From contig JAMOBE010000088.1 of NCBI GenBank assembly GCA_039908285.1, positions 1-15,389 of the forward strand: a stretch of 15,389 nt of DNA. The letters run 5' to 3'. Within the stretch, counting starts at the first letter, position 1; each line of letters begins with the position of its first letter. The notes under the pieces are model-generated. The model searched no databases. It saw nothing but the letters and a program-made list of their open reading frames with translations, and had not been told where the DNA came from. A program made the translations under genes and the position numbers. The stretch comes from JAMOBE01 sp039908285. GTDB lineage: Bacteria > Pseudomonadota > Alphaproteobacteria > Rhodospirillales > Rhodospirillaceae. Positions 7,003-14,912 of the stretch are shown in pieces.

Positions 7003-8511
7003 CTAAAGAATTTTGGGTATGATCCTGTCGATCAGCGCCTTGGCTGCGATCCGATTGCTCGAACATTGGTAGACAAGATCGAAAAAATGCTCGTATATCG
7101 CTCGTTTATCGTCCGGCAGCCGGGCTAGTGGGCTTTCCGCCGGCGCCCTTGCCGCCAGGGTGTCCAGTTCCTCGCGCAGCTTTTCGATCCGCGGCTTGAA
7201 AACGGTCATGGCCTCGCCTGCAAGTTCGACCATCTCGGCGATCTTGGCCATCGGGGCGATTGTCCGGTCGATGTCCGAGACCATGCCCTTGCGGGCGGCC
7301 TCACCCAGCGTTCCCTGGGCCAGGATGTCGAGCTTCTCCCGCGCGGCAGCCTCATGAATCTCGAACTCTCGCAGCCACTTCCGTCTGACCGAGGAGTTGC
7401 GGCACCGCTTGGCGACGTCGCGTCCTATAGGCGCCAGATGGTTCCATAGGCTGCTGAGATGGACGGACTCCTCGTAGTGGTCGCGTCGCCCGTTAGGCAA
7501 GATGCGCCGGTCGACAACGTGGATTTCCCCGACCGCCCAGCTGTTGAAACGCGGCTCCGGAAACAGGTCTTCGGCCAGGTTGTGGCCGCCAACCTGGATA
7601 TTGCCGCTGCGGAATCGCAGACCCTTCACCAGCGCCCGGTTCGGAATGGCACCCCGGTAACTGTGGTGGAGAAGCCAGCCGGCAGCCGCTATGCCACCGT
7701 CATGCCCGGGAAGCTCCAAGAACTCGACGTCCGTGAATGTGTCCGGCTTCCCGTCGTCCGCATCGAAGGCGTCGCGGTGCGGACGGGTGAGCGGCGCCGA
7801 GCCGTTGACGCGGATCTTGACGTTCCCCGGATCGGCGTGACGGCTCAGGAAGGCGTCTATCTCTGCCGCGAAGAAAAACTCCTCGGCGAATGGCACCGGA
7901 GCCACTTGCGACAGGTATTCGGAGACCGTGTCAGCATCCAATAGTACATCGTTGCGATGGCGAACGATGCCACTCATCTCAACCTCAAAGAACCGCTCCG
8001 GATGGCCCGGCAGCGTCTCCGTCTCGCCCAGCCTGATGATGTCTGTGATGAGGCGCCCCAGTCCGCACTGGTACTCGGCAGACCGGAGCAGTGTCTTGAG
8101 CTTGGCGCAGTCCCAGCGGATCTCTTGCACTGTCTCGCCGGCCCCGCCCCTGGAGCGAAAGATCAACTCCCGGCAGTAGCCCAGGCCGGCCAGCCGCCCA
8201 ACGCCGCGGAAACCGCGCACGCCGGTGCCTCGCTTCGGGCTGGTGCCGATGGCGGTCATGCGGGTCGCGAAGTCCTTCTGGCGGACGCCCACCCCGGTGT
8301 CCCGAATCCTGATGGTACGCGTCTGCGGGTCGATGGAGATCGATACGCCATGGGAAGCCGGTTCCGGCGCCAAGCCTGCCTCCGCTGCGGCCTCCAGGGC
8401 GTCTGCGGCGTTTTGCACGTATTCCCGATAAACCGTCAGCGGATCCACGTACATTGCGGAGCTGAGCAACTCCAGGATGTCCTTGCCGATTAGAACATCA
8501 CGGTCCTTCAT
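7003..8511 (-). CDS. GHKL (Hsp90-like) ATPase B, fifth gene of the HerA/NurA operon
   Basis: This 502-residue protein has an N-terminal Bergerat ATP-binding fold. The N box is REYVQNAADAL (E30, N34, D37), the G1 box is DTGVG (71-75), and the glycine-rich lid is GFRGVGRLAG (100-109). A middle domain includes LRFRSGNIQVGG and a segment ending in PNGRRDHYE, and the C-terminal third is helical. It shares these motifs in order with the GHKL protein encoded at 10126-11676, so the two are paralogs. Bergerat-fold ATPases such as Hsp90, MutL and MORC dimerise when ATP binds and clamp a client or DNA. The ATG overlaps the radical SAM stop in an ATGA junction and has AGGAA upstream, indicating translational coupling. 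No transmembrane segment is seen; the client is unknown. Confidence 0.88.
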   Translation of the reverse strand: MKDRDVLIGKDILELLSSAMYVDPLTVYREYVQNAADALEAAAEAGLAPEPASHGVSISIDPQTRTIRIRDTGVGVRQKDFATRMTAIGTSPKRGTGVRGFRGVGRLAGLGYCRELIFRSRGGAGETVQEIRWDCAKLKTLLRSAEYQCGLGRLITDIIRLGETETLPGHPERFFEVEMSGIVRHRNDVLLDADTVSEYLSQVAPVPFAEEFFFAAEIDAFLSRHADPGNVKIRVNGSAPLTRPHRDAFDADDGKPDTFTDVEFLELPGHDGGIAAAGWLLHHSYRGAIPNRALVKGLRFRSGNIQVGGHNLAEDLFPEPRFNSWAVGEIHVVDRRILPNGRRDHYEESVHLSSLWNHLAPIGRDVAKRCRNSSVRRKWLREFEIHEAAAREKLDILAQGTLGEAARKGMVSDIDRTIAPMAKIAEMVELAGEAMTVFKPRIEKLREELDTLAARAPAESPLARLPDDKRAIYEHFFDLVYQCSSNRIAAKALIDRIIPKIL

Positions 8512-10088
8512 GAGGCGTTCCTGTCCAACTCGTCTTCCAGGTCAACGTCTTCGACCATCTCCTCTTCAGGGATCGCCAGAGGTACCTTGGCCTGCTTGAG
8601 TTCCTTGGACTTGCGGTCGCACTCGTCCTTGCTCATCGGGACGTAGTAAGGGAGGATGCGCAGCAGAGCCCGATTCGCCGTCCTGGCCGGCAGGGCGGCG
8701 ATGCCGCTCGGTGAGCATGAAGACAAAAGCTCCAGCAACTCGGCCCGGTCTGCGGACGTCAGGCGGCGCGCCTCGGCGGCGTACTCATCGCGTACTGTGC
8801 GTCCGCCCCCGGTCTCGAACCAGTCGCGGAAGAAAATGTAGTCGTGTGGCATAAGCAGGATTTCACTAAACTCCTCCGCCGTGCTCCCAAACGCGCGGAC
8901 GAAGAACTCGGGGTTCCCGCTGACGATGCCGTGCGTGGCCTGGAGGATGGTTTGGATAGAGCGCAGTTGGTAGCGTGTCCAGTTGGCTCCGACGTGTTTG
9001 CGATCGGTCCTGTCTACCGGTTGGTAGCGCATGGGAAACGACCAGATGCGAATGCCGAGTTCCTCGTTCAGACTCACGTTGAGCCACATCCGCGTGAAAA
9101 GGTCCTCGGGACTGTCATGAAAGTTGAACAGCATGTAGTTTGACAGGTCCCTGAGTCCGAAATCGTGCGCGAACCGCACTGATTTCTCGTAGGGGTCGCG
9201 CAAGCCCATGTGGTCGAAGGCAATCCGCAGCGGTGAGAGGCAGATTGACGCCATTTCCCGCATATACATCCTGTCCTTGGACAAAATGCGCGCGTCGACT
9301 CCCTGGTTGAAGTCCACGCGCCGGGCTGCCGCTGTGCGCTCGTGATCACGCTTGAGCTTGGCGCCGGGTGTGAAGCCGAGATCTCGGATCTCCGCGATGA
9401 TCTCCCGGAAACGCGGCGACGCTGTGATATTGTTGTCCATGAGGATCAGGTCGCGCTTTGGTCCGTAGACCTCATCCACGGCCGTGACCAGGGATGTGAG
9501 CGGCGCGGCGTCCCGCTGCCCGCCCTCCAGGATGGGAACGCCGCAGAAATGGCACTTGCGGATGCATCCACGGCTCGCATATCCGAAATACGCGTCTCTC
9601 ACCGGGTAGCTATACTTCACTTGTTCCAAAATACTATAATCCGGCACCAGATCCTCTATGGGTGTCCCATCTCTGTCGTCGGAGTAGAGCTCTTCCGCGA
9701 AGTCGTCCAGTTGGAGCGATACGGCGGGTGCCTTGTCGAGTAGCCCCTTGATGAAGCGGATTCCGTGCCAGCGGCGCTCGGACATGAACCGATCATGCGC
9801 CAGCGAGGCTGCAATGCCGCCAACGAAAATCTTGTCACGCTGGCCATTGGCAGCCTTGACGGCGAAATCGATGGCTGAAGCGGTACGGTCGAACTCGAAC
9901 GAGAACAGTGTAGCGACATAGACGCGGTCCCACCCCGTGGACAGGACGGACTTGTCCTCACCCTTCACGAACCGCACGTTGTCGTTCTTTCCGCGTGGCC
10001 CATGATACTGGGCGATCTTCATCAATCCGAGTGGAGGATACTTGTTCCTGTATTTCGGTTCGATGAGAAGAATATTGCGCCCTGCCAT
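8508..10088 (-). CDS. Radical SAM protein, fourth gene of the HerA/NurA operon
   Basis: The 526-residue product carries the 4Fe-4S motif CIRKCHFC (C175, C179, C182), the CX3CX2C signature that binds S-adenosylmethionine and starts 5'-deoxyadenosyl radical chemistry. Residues about 4-100 look like the Rossmann-type N-terminal domain of B12-binding radical SAM proteins (PPLGLMKIA, FVGGIAASLA), but the cobalamin-ligating DxHxxG is absent. The C-terminal half has blocks FNQGVDARIL, LSNYMLFNF, NEELGIRIWSFPMRY and ILQATHGIVSGN. I recognise these as shared by a family of uncharacterised radical SAM proteins. The tail (508-521) is strongly acidic. The ATG at 10088 is preferred over an upstream start that would overlap the previous gene by 92 nt, because GGAGA (complement of 10094-10098) is correctly placed before it. 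Substrate unknown. Confidence 0.85.
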   Translation of the reverse strand: MAGRNILLIEPKYRNKYPPLGLMKIAQYHGPRGKNDNVRFVKGEDKSVLSTGWDRVYVATLFSFEFDRTASAIDFAVKAANGQRDKIFVGGIAASLAHDRFMSERRWHGIRFIKGLLDKAPAVSLQLDDFAEELYSDDRDGTPIEDLVPDYSILEQVKYSYPVRDAYFGYASRGCIRKCHFCGVPILEGGQRDAAPLTSLVTAVDEVYGPKRDLILMDNNITASPRFREIIAEIRDLGFTPGAKLKRDHERTAAARRVDFNQGVDARILSKDRMYMREMASICLSPLRIAFDHMGLRDPYEKSVRFAHDFGLRDLSNYMLFNFHDSPEDLFTRMWLNVSLNEELGIRIWSFPMRYQPVDRTDRKHVGANWTRYQLRSIQTILQATHGIVSGNPEFFVRAFGSTAEEFSEILLMPHDYIFFRDWFETGGGRTVRDEYAAEARRLTSADRAELLELLSSCSPSGIAALPARTANRALLRILPYYVPMSKDECDRKSKELKQAKVPLAIPEEEMVEDVDLEDELDRNAS

Positions 10089-10125
10089 TAGCGTCTCCAC
10101 GATTTGATTCGACTGTGCAGGCCAG

Positions 10126-11676
10126 TCAAGACGTCCTATTCTTCTTTTGACGGAGCTTTTTGTTAACCTCGTGGGCGGTCCTTGTGGCCACATCGTCGCC
10201 ACCAACCTTCTGCACAATATCCATGACCATTCTGAGGATTTTCCGTTCTTCGCGGCTGAGGGAACTTTCGTCGATCAGAGAGCGTGGCTTCTCCGAGAGC
10301 TTCTTGCGGCGAACTTCGGCCTCTTCCTTCTTCCGCTGGAGCGATTCAAGCTCCTCCGGCGTGCGTTCGGAGGTCATAGCCTTCTCGATGCGCTCTTCGG
10401 CGGTCTTCACCTTATCGATGGCTTTAGCGCGGTGGGCTTCAGTGGCGAAGCCTTGAGTAGCCTCCTTGTCGACGGCCTCGAACACGAGTTCCGCGTCCAG
10501 CTCCACCAGATCGACATCCCGATTGCGCTCATCAGAATTCCGGTAGACCCGCCTCACCAGCGGGCGCGCCCATTCAATGAGCGTCGTCTCGGCTTTGCGC
10601 CACGCCTCGTTGTCTTCAAAGAAGTCACGCCGCGAATTCGGGATGATGTCAGTGTCCAGTATGTGGACCTCGCCGGAGTAGTATCCGTTCATCCGGAAAT
10701 AGGATTTCTGGACCTTTTCGAAGATGCGTGAAAAAGTCCGGTGGTCTCCGACCATGATGTTGTTCGAGCGCAGGCGGATGCCTCGCACGTCGTCGGAGAC
10801 GATGACTGCCCTTAGATCGCGGGCGGTGGAGAGCCAGGCGATCCAGCGCGGCGGGTCGGATGGGTCGACGGCTGTCTCGATGTCGACAATCTCCACGCGA
10901 TTGCCGCTCTTGTTTCCTGCCTCATGATAGGTTTTGTAGGGCTTGCCGATCGTCTCGCGGCTGCCATTGATGTTCAGCGTCACGTTTACGGTTCGCCTGG
11001 CGTCGTGCTGTTCGAGAAACGGATTGATCTTTGAATGTCCGTAGACGAACGCCTGCAAGTTGAATTCGACGGGGGCGACTTGGCGAAGATAGGTTCGGAC
11101 CTTGTCTGTGTCCAGGAATGGGCATGCCTTCTGATCAATGCCAATGAGCTTGACCTCGAAAAAGGGCAAACCCGGCTTGCGATCGACCACGCGGTGGGTG
11201 GTGAGCCTCGTCAGAAGCTCGGCTGCGGTTTCGTTCTCCGCCGAGCGGGAGGTCGCTGCGATGCTCTTTCGGATACCGGCCGCGTCGAAGGCCAGATCTG
11301 TATAATGGGGTTCGTCCTTGTAGGCGGTCGAGAACACAAGCCTGTCGCAATAAGCCAATCCGGCCAACCTTCCGATGCCGCGGAAGCCAGCGTCGTCGCC
11401 GATTTTCTTCTTGGACGCACCGATGCTCAGGAGTGCGGAGCGGGCTTCGGCGGCAGGAATTCCGATTCCGTTGTCCCAGATAGAGACTTGGCGCTTCTCG
11501 GTGTCGATGGACACGGTCACCTCGCCGAAGTTCGGCTTCAGGATTTCTGCTCGTTCCGCCCGCCGGATGGCGTCGTAGGAATTTTGCACGTACTCCCGAA
11601 GCGCATCGAGCGCGTCTGGGTACATGCCGGTGGTAAGGACGTCGAGGATACGTGCCCCAATGATGATTCCGTCCAT
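10126..11676 (-). CDS. GHKL (Hsp90-like) ATPase A, third gene of the HerA/NurA operon
   Basis: This 516-residue protein has a complete Bergerat fold: N box REYVQNSYDAI (E28, N32, D35), G1 box DNGIGI (68-73), SIGASKK, and lid GFRGIGRLAG (98-107). The middle domain includes YLRQVAPVEF, LRSNNIMVGDHR and IPNSRRDFFED, paralogous to the second GHKL protein of the operon. It differs in its C-terminus, a charged, Glu/Lys/Arg-rich coiled-coil stretch (about 415-480) before a basic tail. That tail could mediate dimerisation or nucleic-acid contact. The ATG lies 7 nt after the HerA-like stop, and its Shine-Dalgarno GAGGTGA overlaps that stop codon. Family knowledge predicts ATP-driven N-terminal dimerisation. 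A chaperone-like role and a MORC/MutL-like DNA clamp role are both open. Confidence 0.88.
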   Translation of the reverse strand: MDGIIIGARILDVLTTGMYPDALDALREYVQNSYDAIRRAERAEILKPNFGEVTVSIDTEKRQVSIWDNGIGIPAAEARSALLSIGASKKKIGDDAGFRGIGRLAGLAYCDRLVFSTAYKDEPHYTDLAFDAAGIRKSIAATSRSAENETAAELLTRLTTHRVVDRKPGLPFFEVKLIGIDQKACPFLDTDKVRTYLRQVAPVEFNLQAFVYGHSKINPFLEQHDARRTVNVTLNINGSRETIGKPYKTYHEAGNKSGNRVEIVDIETAVDPSDPPRWIAWLSTARDLRAVIVSDDVRGIRLRSNNIMVGDHRTFSRIFEKVQKSYFRMNGYYSGEVHILDTDIIPNSRRDFFEDNEAWRKAETTLIEWARPLVRRVYRNSDERNRDVDLVELDAELVFEAVDKEATQGFATEAHRAKAIDKVKTAEERIEKAMTSERTPEELESLQRKKEEAEVRRKKLSEKPRSLIDESSLSREERKILRMVMDIVQKVGGDDVATRTAHEVNKKLRQKKNRTS

Positions 11677-11683
11677 GACGGGG

Positions 11684-13345
11684 TCACCTCGTGCCCTTGG
11701 GCTGCGCGTATGCGGGCCTGGGGAAGTTCACCTTTACGACCGCTGACGTGAAGACAGGGTGTTGGATCATCAGCGATCCCTGCGGAAGGCGCGAAAGCGA
11801 CGACTGCTGCGTCTGGTTCAGCATACGGTAAGCTGAGTCCTTCCTGATCTCGACGGCTGAGGTCCGTCCGAATACGTTGGTCGCGCAATTGCCAAGAACG
11901 CGGTCATGCACGCCAGACCGGAACTGCTCAGCGCCGAACAGGACGATGCCAAGCGACCGTCCGCGCTCCGTGATTTCAAGGAGGCTGTCAGTCAACGAGC
12001 CGCCGCCCTGCTTGGGGGCGTACTTGTTAAGTTCGTCGGCGAAAATGACGATGCGCCCGATGTCGAGCTGTTCGTCCTGCTGCTCCTCGCCGCCGCCAAG
12101 CTTGGCGCCAATGATCAAGTTCAGCACGTCGCCGACGACCAGGGTCTGGAGGTACTCAGGAAGAGGCTCGATGTCGATGACGACGACCTTGCCCGGTCCC
12201 AAATGTTTCAGGATATCGGATGTCTGGCATTGGCGCCGCTCCTTGGTGCGACTGCCGGCTAGCCCGGCGAAAATCGGGTTCTTCGTCCTGGTTCTCAGGA
12301 GTCGGAAGAACTTGCGCCAGGACTGCACCGTGATCGCACCACCCTTCGACGCAGATCCCTTCCCGGCCGCCTTCGTCTTCTCGGCCAGCATCTCCCGAAG
12401 TGCGTCCCAGCTCCCTGCCTCCCGGTCATCGGCGATCTCGGCAGCACAGTCCTCCATCGTCCTGGTACCGTCGTCGATGTCGGTCAGAAGCAGTGAAAGG
12501 AGCTGCTTCCCGTAGGCGACGGGGTAGACATAATGGTAGCAATTGTCGTTGTCGATCTGACGCTTATGCAAATCTCGTGGAACCTTGGACTGGTTGAACG
12601 CCTGCGCATCGCTTTCCGCGTAGGGGTAGAAGTAGGTGACGTTGCGGAATGGCTCCGCCTTCAAGTCGCACTTAGCCCAATTGGCCTTGTCGGCTTCGGT
12701 TAGGTCCTCCGGCTTGGCCGGCTCGTCAAGGGAGAGTAGGTCGAACCCCTTCACGTTGAAGATGACAAGGGAGACGTCAGCCGGACGCCGTTGTTGCAAG
12801 GCGCTACACAGGAACATCGCGTAGCTGGTTTTGGTTGCCAAGCCGGAGATGCCGGCGATGTTGAGGTGGGCTCCCTCCGGGCCGATGAGGTAGTTGCCCT
12901 CAAAGTCGATGACGACTTCCTGGCCGTTCGACATTCTGAACCACCCCGCCGGCACCGGATGCCGGAGGTTAACCACCCCCAGCGCCCTTCGAATGCCCTC
13001 GGCGTCAGCCCACTCGACAGGGGCGCCGTTCCGGATCGGCATCTCCAGATCTTGGTCGTTGTATAGGATCTCGGCGTCGGCAACCGTGGTACCGATTCGC
13101 TCGTTGCGCGGCTCAGCCGACACGTCGCCGAAGTCGGCCGACACCCAGTCCGAAAGGTAGCCTGCGCTGTCTGTCAGGTATCTGAGTTCCGTGATGATGG
13201 CATAGGTGTGGCTGCCCTTGATGTGCCGGATCATGACAACGTCGAAGGGTTTCAGCACCCGATCCTTCTCGACCCAGAACTGTACGCTGTTCGTCGTCGA
13301 TGGATTTTTCTCGGTGGCAACGACCCTACCGATGATCTCACTCAT
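11684..13345 (-). CDS. HerA-like (DUF87/FtsK-HerA) translocase ATPase
   Basis: This 553-residue protein has an N-terminal HAS-type beta barrel (about 5-45) and a RecA-like ATPase core. The P-loop is GISGLATKTS (165-174): the glycine before K172 is replaced by threonine and the loop is one residue longer than canonical HerA. Walker B is IVIFADELNKYAP (D437, E438). The stretch SGVHDRVLGNCATNVFGRTS corresponds to the conserved C-terminal HerA/VirB4 region with the arginine finger (R494). HerA proteins form hexamers that pump double-stranded DNA and drive NurA nucleases. The start can be GTG 13348 or ATG 13345; ATG is given, and AAGGG upstream suits either. It overlaps the NurA-like stop by 1-4 nt and ends 7 nt before the GHKL gene. 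Confidence 0.88.
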   Translation of the reverse strand: MSEIIGRVVATEKNPSTTNSVQFWVEKDRVLKPFDVVMIRHIKGSHTYAIITELRYLTDSAGYLSDWVSADFGDVSAEPRNERIGTTVADAEILYNDQDLEMPIRNGAPVEWADAEGIRRALGVVNLRHPVPAGWFRMSNGQEVVIDFEGNYLIGPEGAHLNIAGISGLATKTSYAMFLCSALQQRRPADVSLVIFNVKGFDLLSLDEPAKPEDLTEADKANWAKCDLKAEPFRNVTYFYPYAESDAQAFNQSKVPRDLHKRQIDNDNCYHYVYPVAYGKQLLSLLLTDIDDGTRTMEDCAAEIADDREAGSWDALREMLAEKTKAAGKGSASKGGAITVQSWRKFFRLLRTRTKNPIFAGLAGSRTKERRQCQTSDILKHLGPGKVVVIDIEPLPEYLQTLVVGDVLNLIIGAKLGGGEEQQDEQLDIGRIVIFADELNKYAPKQGGGSLTDSLLEITERGRSLGIVLFGAEQFRSGVHDRVLGNCATNVFGRTSAVEIRKDSAYRMLNQTQQSSLSRLPQGSLMIQHPVFTSAVVKVNFPRPAYAQPKGTR

Positions 13346-14472
13346 CACAGCAATCCCTTAAAATAGACGTCGGAAAGAAAGCCTGACTTCAGGTAGCTCT
13401 CCGTCAGGTAAACAGGATAGATATGATTGGCCCAGCGGGCATCCGAACCGTAAGGCGTCACGTTCCGCTCGGACAGGATAAGCGCCGAAAGGTTGTCCAC
13501 CCTGTCCCCATCCAGGCCGTTCTCCCTCTCGTCGCCACTGGCCAGAACCTCGATCTTGATGACGCCGTCCAGTGGACTGGTCAGCTTCCGCCGGGGCCGG
13601 ATGCGTAGGTACCAGACGCCCAGCACGTCCGCGAAAGCGTCCTCGCCCGCCTTGAAGACTGGCGTCCGCTGCCCAAATTCCAGATCCTGAAGGATGGTCC
13701 CCAGGTGCTTTCCACTGGTCATGCCTGCTACAGGCTGGCTGGGCGTGAAGGACTTGCTGATACCGACGACGTTGGTCAGCTGGTGGATGGGAAACTTGTT
13801 TCGGATCAGCACCTCGCGCCGGAACTGAAGACTCCCGTCGATGACGAGCATGGAATCCGGCCGCAAGTCCCGATTGTCCATCATGAGACGGACAGCGTCC
13901 AACTCCAGATCATGCATCCGGTCGAGGATCTTCTTCGTTCCCTTGTTGATGTAGTCCTCGGAGCCGGTGCCTCCGGACGCCCCGGTTTCATAGGCGGCAA
14001 CATCGAACTTGACCCGCATGCTGCCCGTCAATGCGGAGCGCATGACGTCCCGGTCAGCCGTGTCGACCGTGTCCGGGAAGACCAGGATGTTCTCGTAGCG
14101 CACGTAATCCCGCATCGGCGCCATTGAACCGTCCTCGTTCCGCCGCAGGACGGCGACTCCAACTTGGCCCGCCAACACGGGATAGTACCTGCCATCGCCA
14201 AGAATTATATCGCTAAACCGGAACACACGCCGCGAACCATCCATGAAGTATGTCATGATGGTCGGCGTCTTCTCGCTAACGCCGGCGGTCAGAACCCGGC
14301 GGATACTGTTGTTCGCCGGATACTCAAACAGCTTTCCTTTGATGCGCAGGTCGGAATTTGCGTACTCTGAGTAAGGGTCGTCATCCAGGTTGCGCTTGTC
14401 GTGAAGCAGACACTTGAAGCCCGCTCCATCGAAAACGTCCTTCATCACGTCGCTGACGGTCTTAAGGACCAT
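13345..14472 (-). CDS. NurA-like nuclease, first gene of the HerA/NurA operon
   Basis: This 375-residue protein shows the pattern of the NurA RNase H-like nuclease domain. There is an early MDGS (D78), a central VIDGSLQFR (D212), NVVGISKS (K240) and a C-terminal ARWANHIYP (H350), in the order of the NurA metal-binding and catalytic residues. Sequence similarity outside these blocks is low, so the family call rests on motifs and on the adjacent HerA-like gene. NurA proteins form dimers that sit on HerA hexamers and degrade DNA with 5'-3' polarity. The ATG has GAGAGGG (complement of about 14479-14485) well placed upstream, and the stop overlaps the HerA-like start, implying translational coupling. 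It is the promoter-proximal intact gene of the operon. Confidence 0.75.
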   Translation of the reverse strand: MVLKTVSDVMKDVFDGAGFKCLLHDKRNLDDDPYSEYANSDLRIKGKLFEYPANNSIRRVLTAGVSEKTPTIMTYFMDGSRRVFRFSDIILGDGRYYPVLAGQVGVAVLRRNEDGSMAPMRDYVRYENILVFPDTVDTADRDVMRSALTGSMRVKFDVAAYETGASGGTGSEDYINKGTKKILDRMHDLELDAVRLMMDNRDLRPDSMLVIDGSLQFRREVLIRNKFPIHQLTNVVGISKSFTPSQPVAGMTSGKHLGTILQDLEFGQRTPVFKAGEDAFADVLGVWYLRIRPRRKLTSPLDGVIKIEVLASGDERENGLDGDRVDNLSALILSERNVTPYGSDARWANHIYPVYLTESYLKSGFLSDVYFKGLL

Positions 14473-14510
14473 CGGGTGCCCTCTCCAGGACTTTGCGGGA
14501 GTGGAGTGGC

Positions 14511-14539
14511 ACTATATCCACAACCGCCGCAACGAACAA
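14511..14539 (-). promoter_or_regulatory. Candidate sigma-70 promoter for the five-gene operon
   Basis: On the minus strand TTGTTC (14539-14534) and TATAGT (14516-14511) are separated by exactly 17 bp. The -10 matches consensus at five of six positions; the -35 matches only its conserved TTG. Transcription would start near 14504, about 30 nt before the NurA-like ATG. It lies inside the possible remnant frame, so if that frame is real this may be chance. Confidence 0.4.
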
Positions 14540-14582
14540 GCCGGAAGTCGTGTCCGTGTTCTCATCCGGCAGCCCCAGATCC

Positions 14583-14615
14583 GGAAGCTTGACTCGGGGA
14601 ACCCGAGCGGCTTCC
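14583..14615. repeat. Two-part stem-loop upstream of the operon
   Basis: GGAAGC (14583-14588) pairs with GCTTCC (14610-14615), and CTCGGG (14593-14598) with CCCGAG (14602-14607), around a 3-nt GAA loop, with a small internal loop of 4 and 2 nt. That gives 12 base pairs in 33 nt. It is 110 bp upstream of the first intact operon gene. No U-run follows on either strand, so it is not a classic terminator; it could be a regulatory site or a leader structure. Confidence 0.4.
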
Positions 14616-14686
14616 CTGAACTCACGGAAACCGGGATCAGAATGGAATGTGCCACGACCTAAGGGAGAATCTGCGCGAGGGACGGA

Positions 14687-14912
14687 TCAATCGCGGTGGT
14701 GGGTATGCTGGCGATCCCAGACGGTGCCCACCAGGCCGGTGGCGATACGCTGGCCGCAGGACCGTCCGATAGGCAGGCGGGAACGATGGGAGGATGGGCC
14801 GGCTGGCCGGTCCCGCCGCCGGTGCGAACCCTCAGACGCTCGCGTAACGTTCGGCTTCGGCCTTGCGGCGGCGGACAAGGCCCGGAAGGATGCTGCCGCC
14901 CGGAGGCGGCCG
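14687..14912. other. Non-coding junction between phage genes and cargo operon
   Basis: I see no convincing gene here. Just after the last phage stop codon (minus strand) a GCCGCC/GGCGGC hairpin with a 4-nt loop sits at 14895-14910, without a U-run; it may end the phage transcript. Beyond it, in the same frame as the preceding phage gene, 25 codons read to a TGA and look like a phage-protein tail (RRRKAEAERYASV), but no start is visible. The cargo-phage breakpoint probably lies in this stretch. Confidence 0.35.

Larger units (their letters stand above)
14462..14686 (-). pseudogene. Possible 3' remnant of a gene upstream of the NurA-like gene
   Basis: After an in-frame TGA at 14689-14687 an open frame of 74 codons has no ATG or early GTG start. 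It ends at TAA overlapping the first 11 nt of the NurA-like gene, the same close packing seen elsewhere in the operon. The residues are protein-like (for example PRVKLPDLGLPDENTDTTSG, then VDIVPLHSRKVLERAPDGP), with mixed third positions. I do not recognise a family. It may be the truncated tail of a former first gene of the operon, cut near the junction with the phage genes, or a chance frame in GC-rich leader DNA. Confidence 0.3.

Noticed and set aside
10089..10217. N-terminal extension of the radical SAM frame
   Set aside because: It would overlap the preceding GHKL gene by 92 nt, has no similarity to the family start, and ATG 10088 has a well-placed GGAGA.
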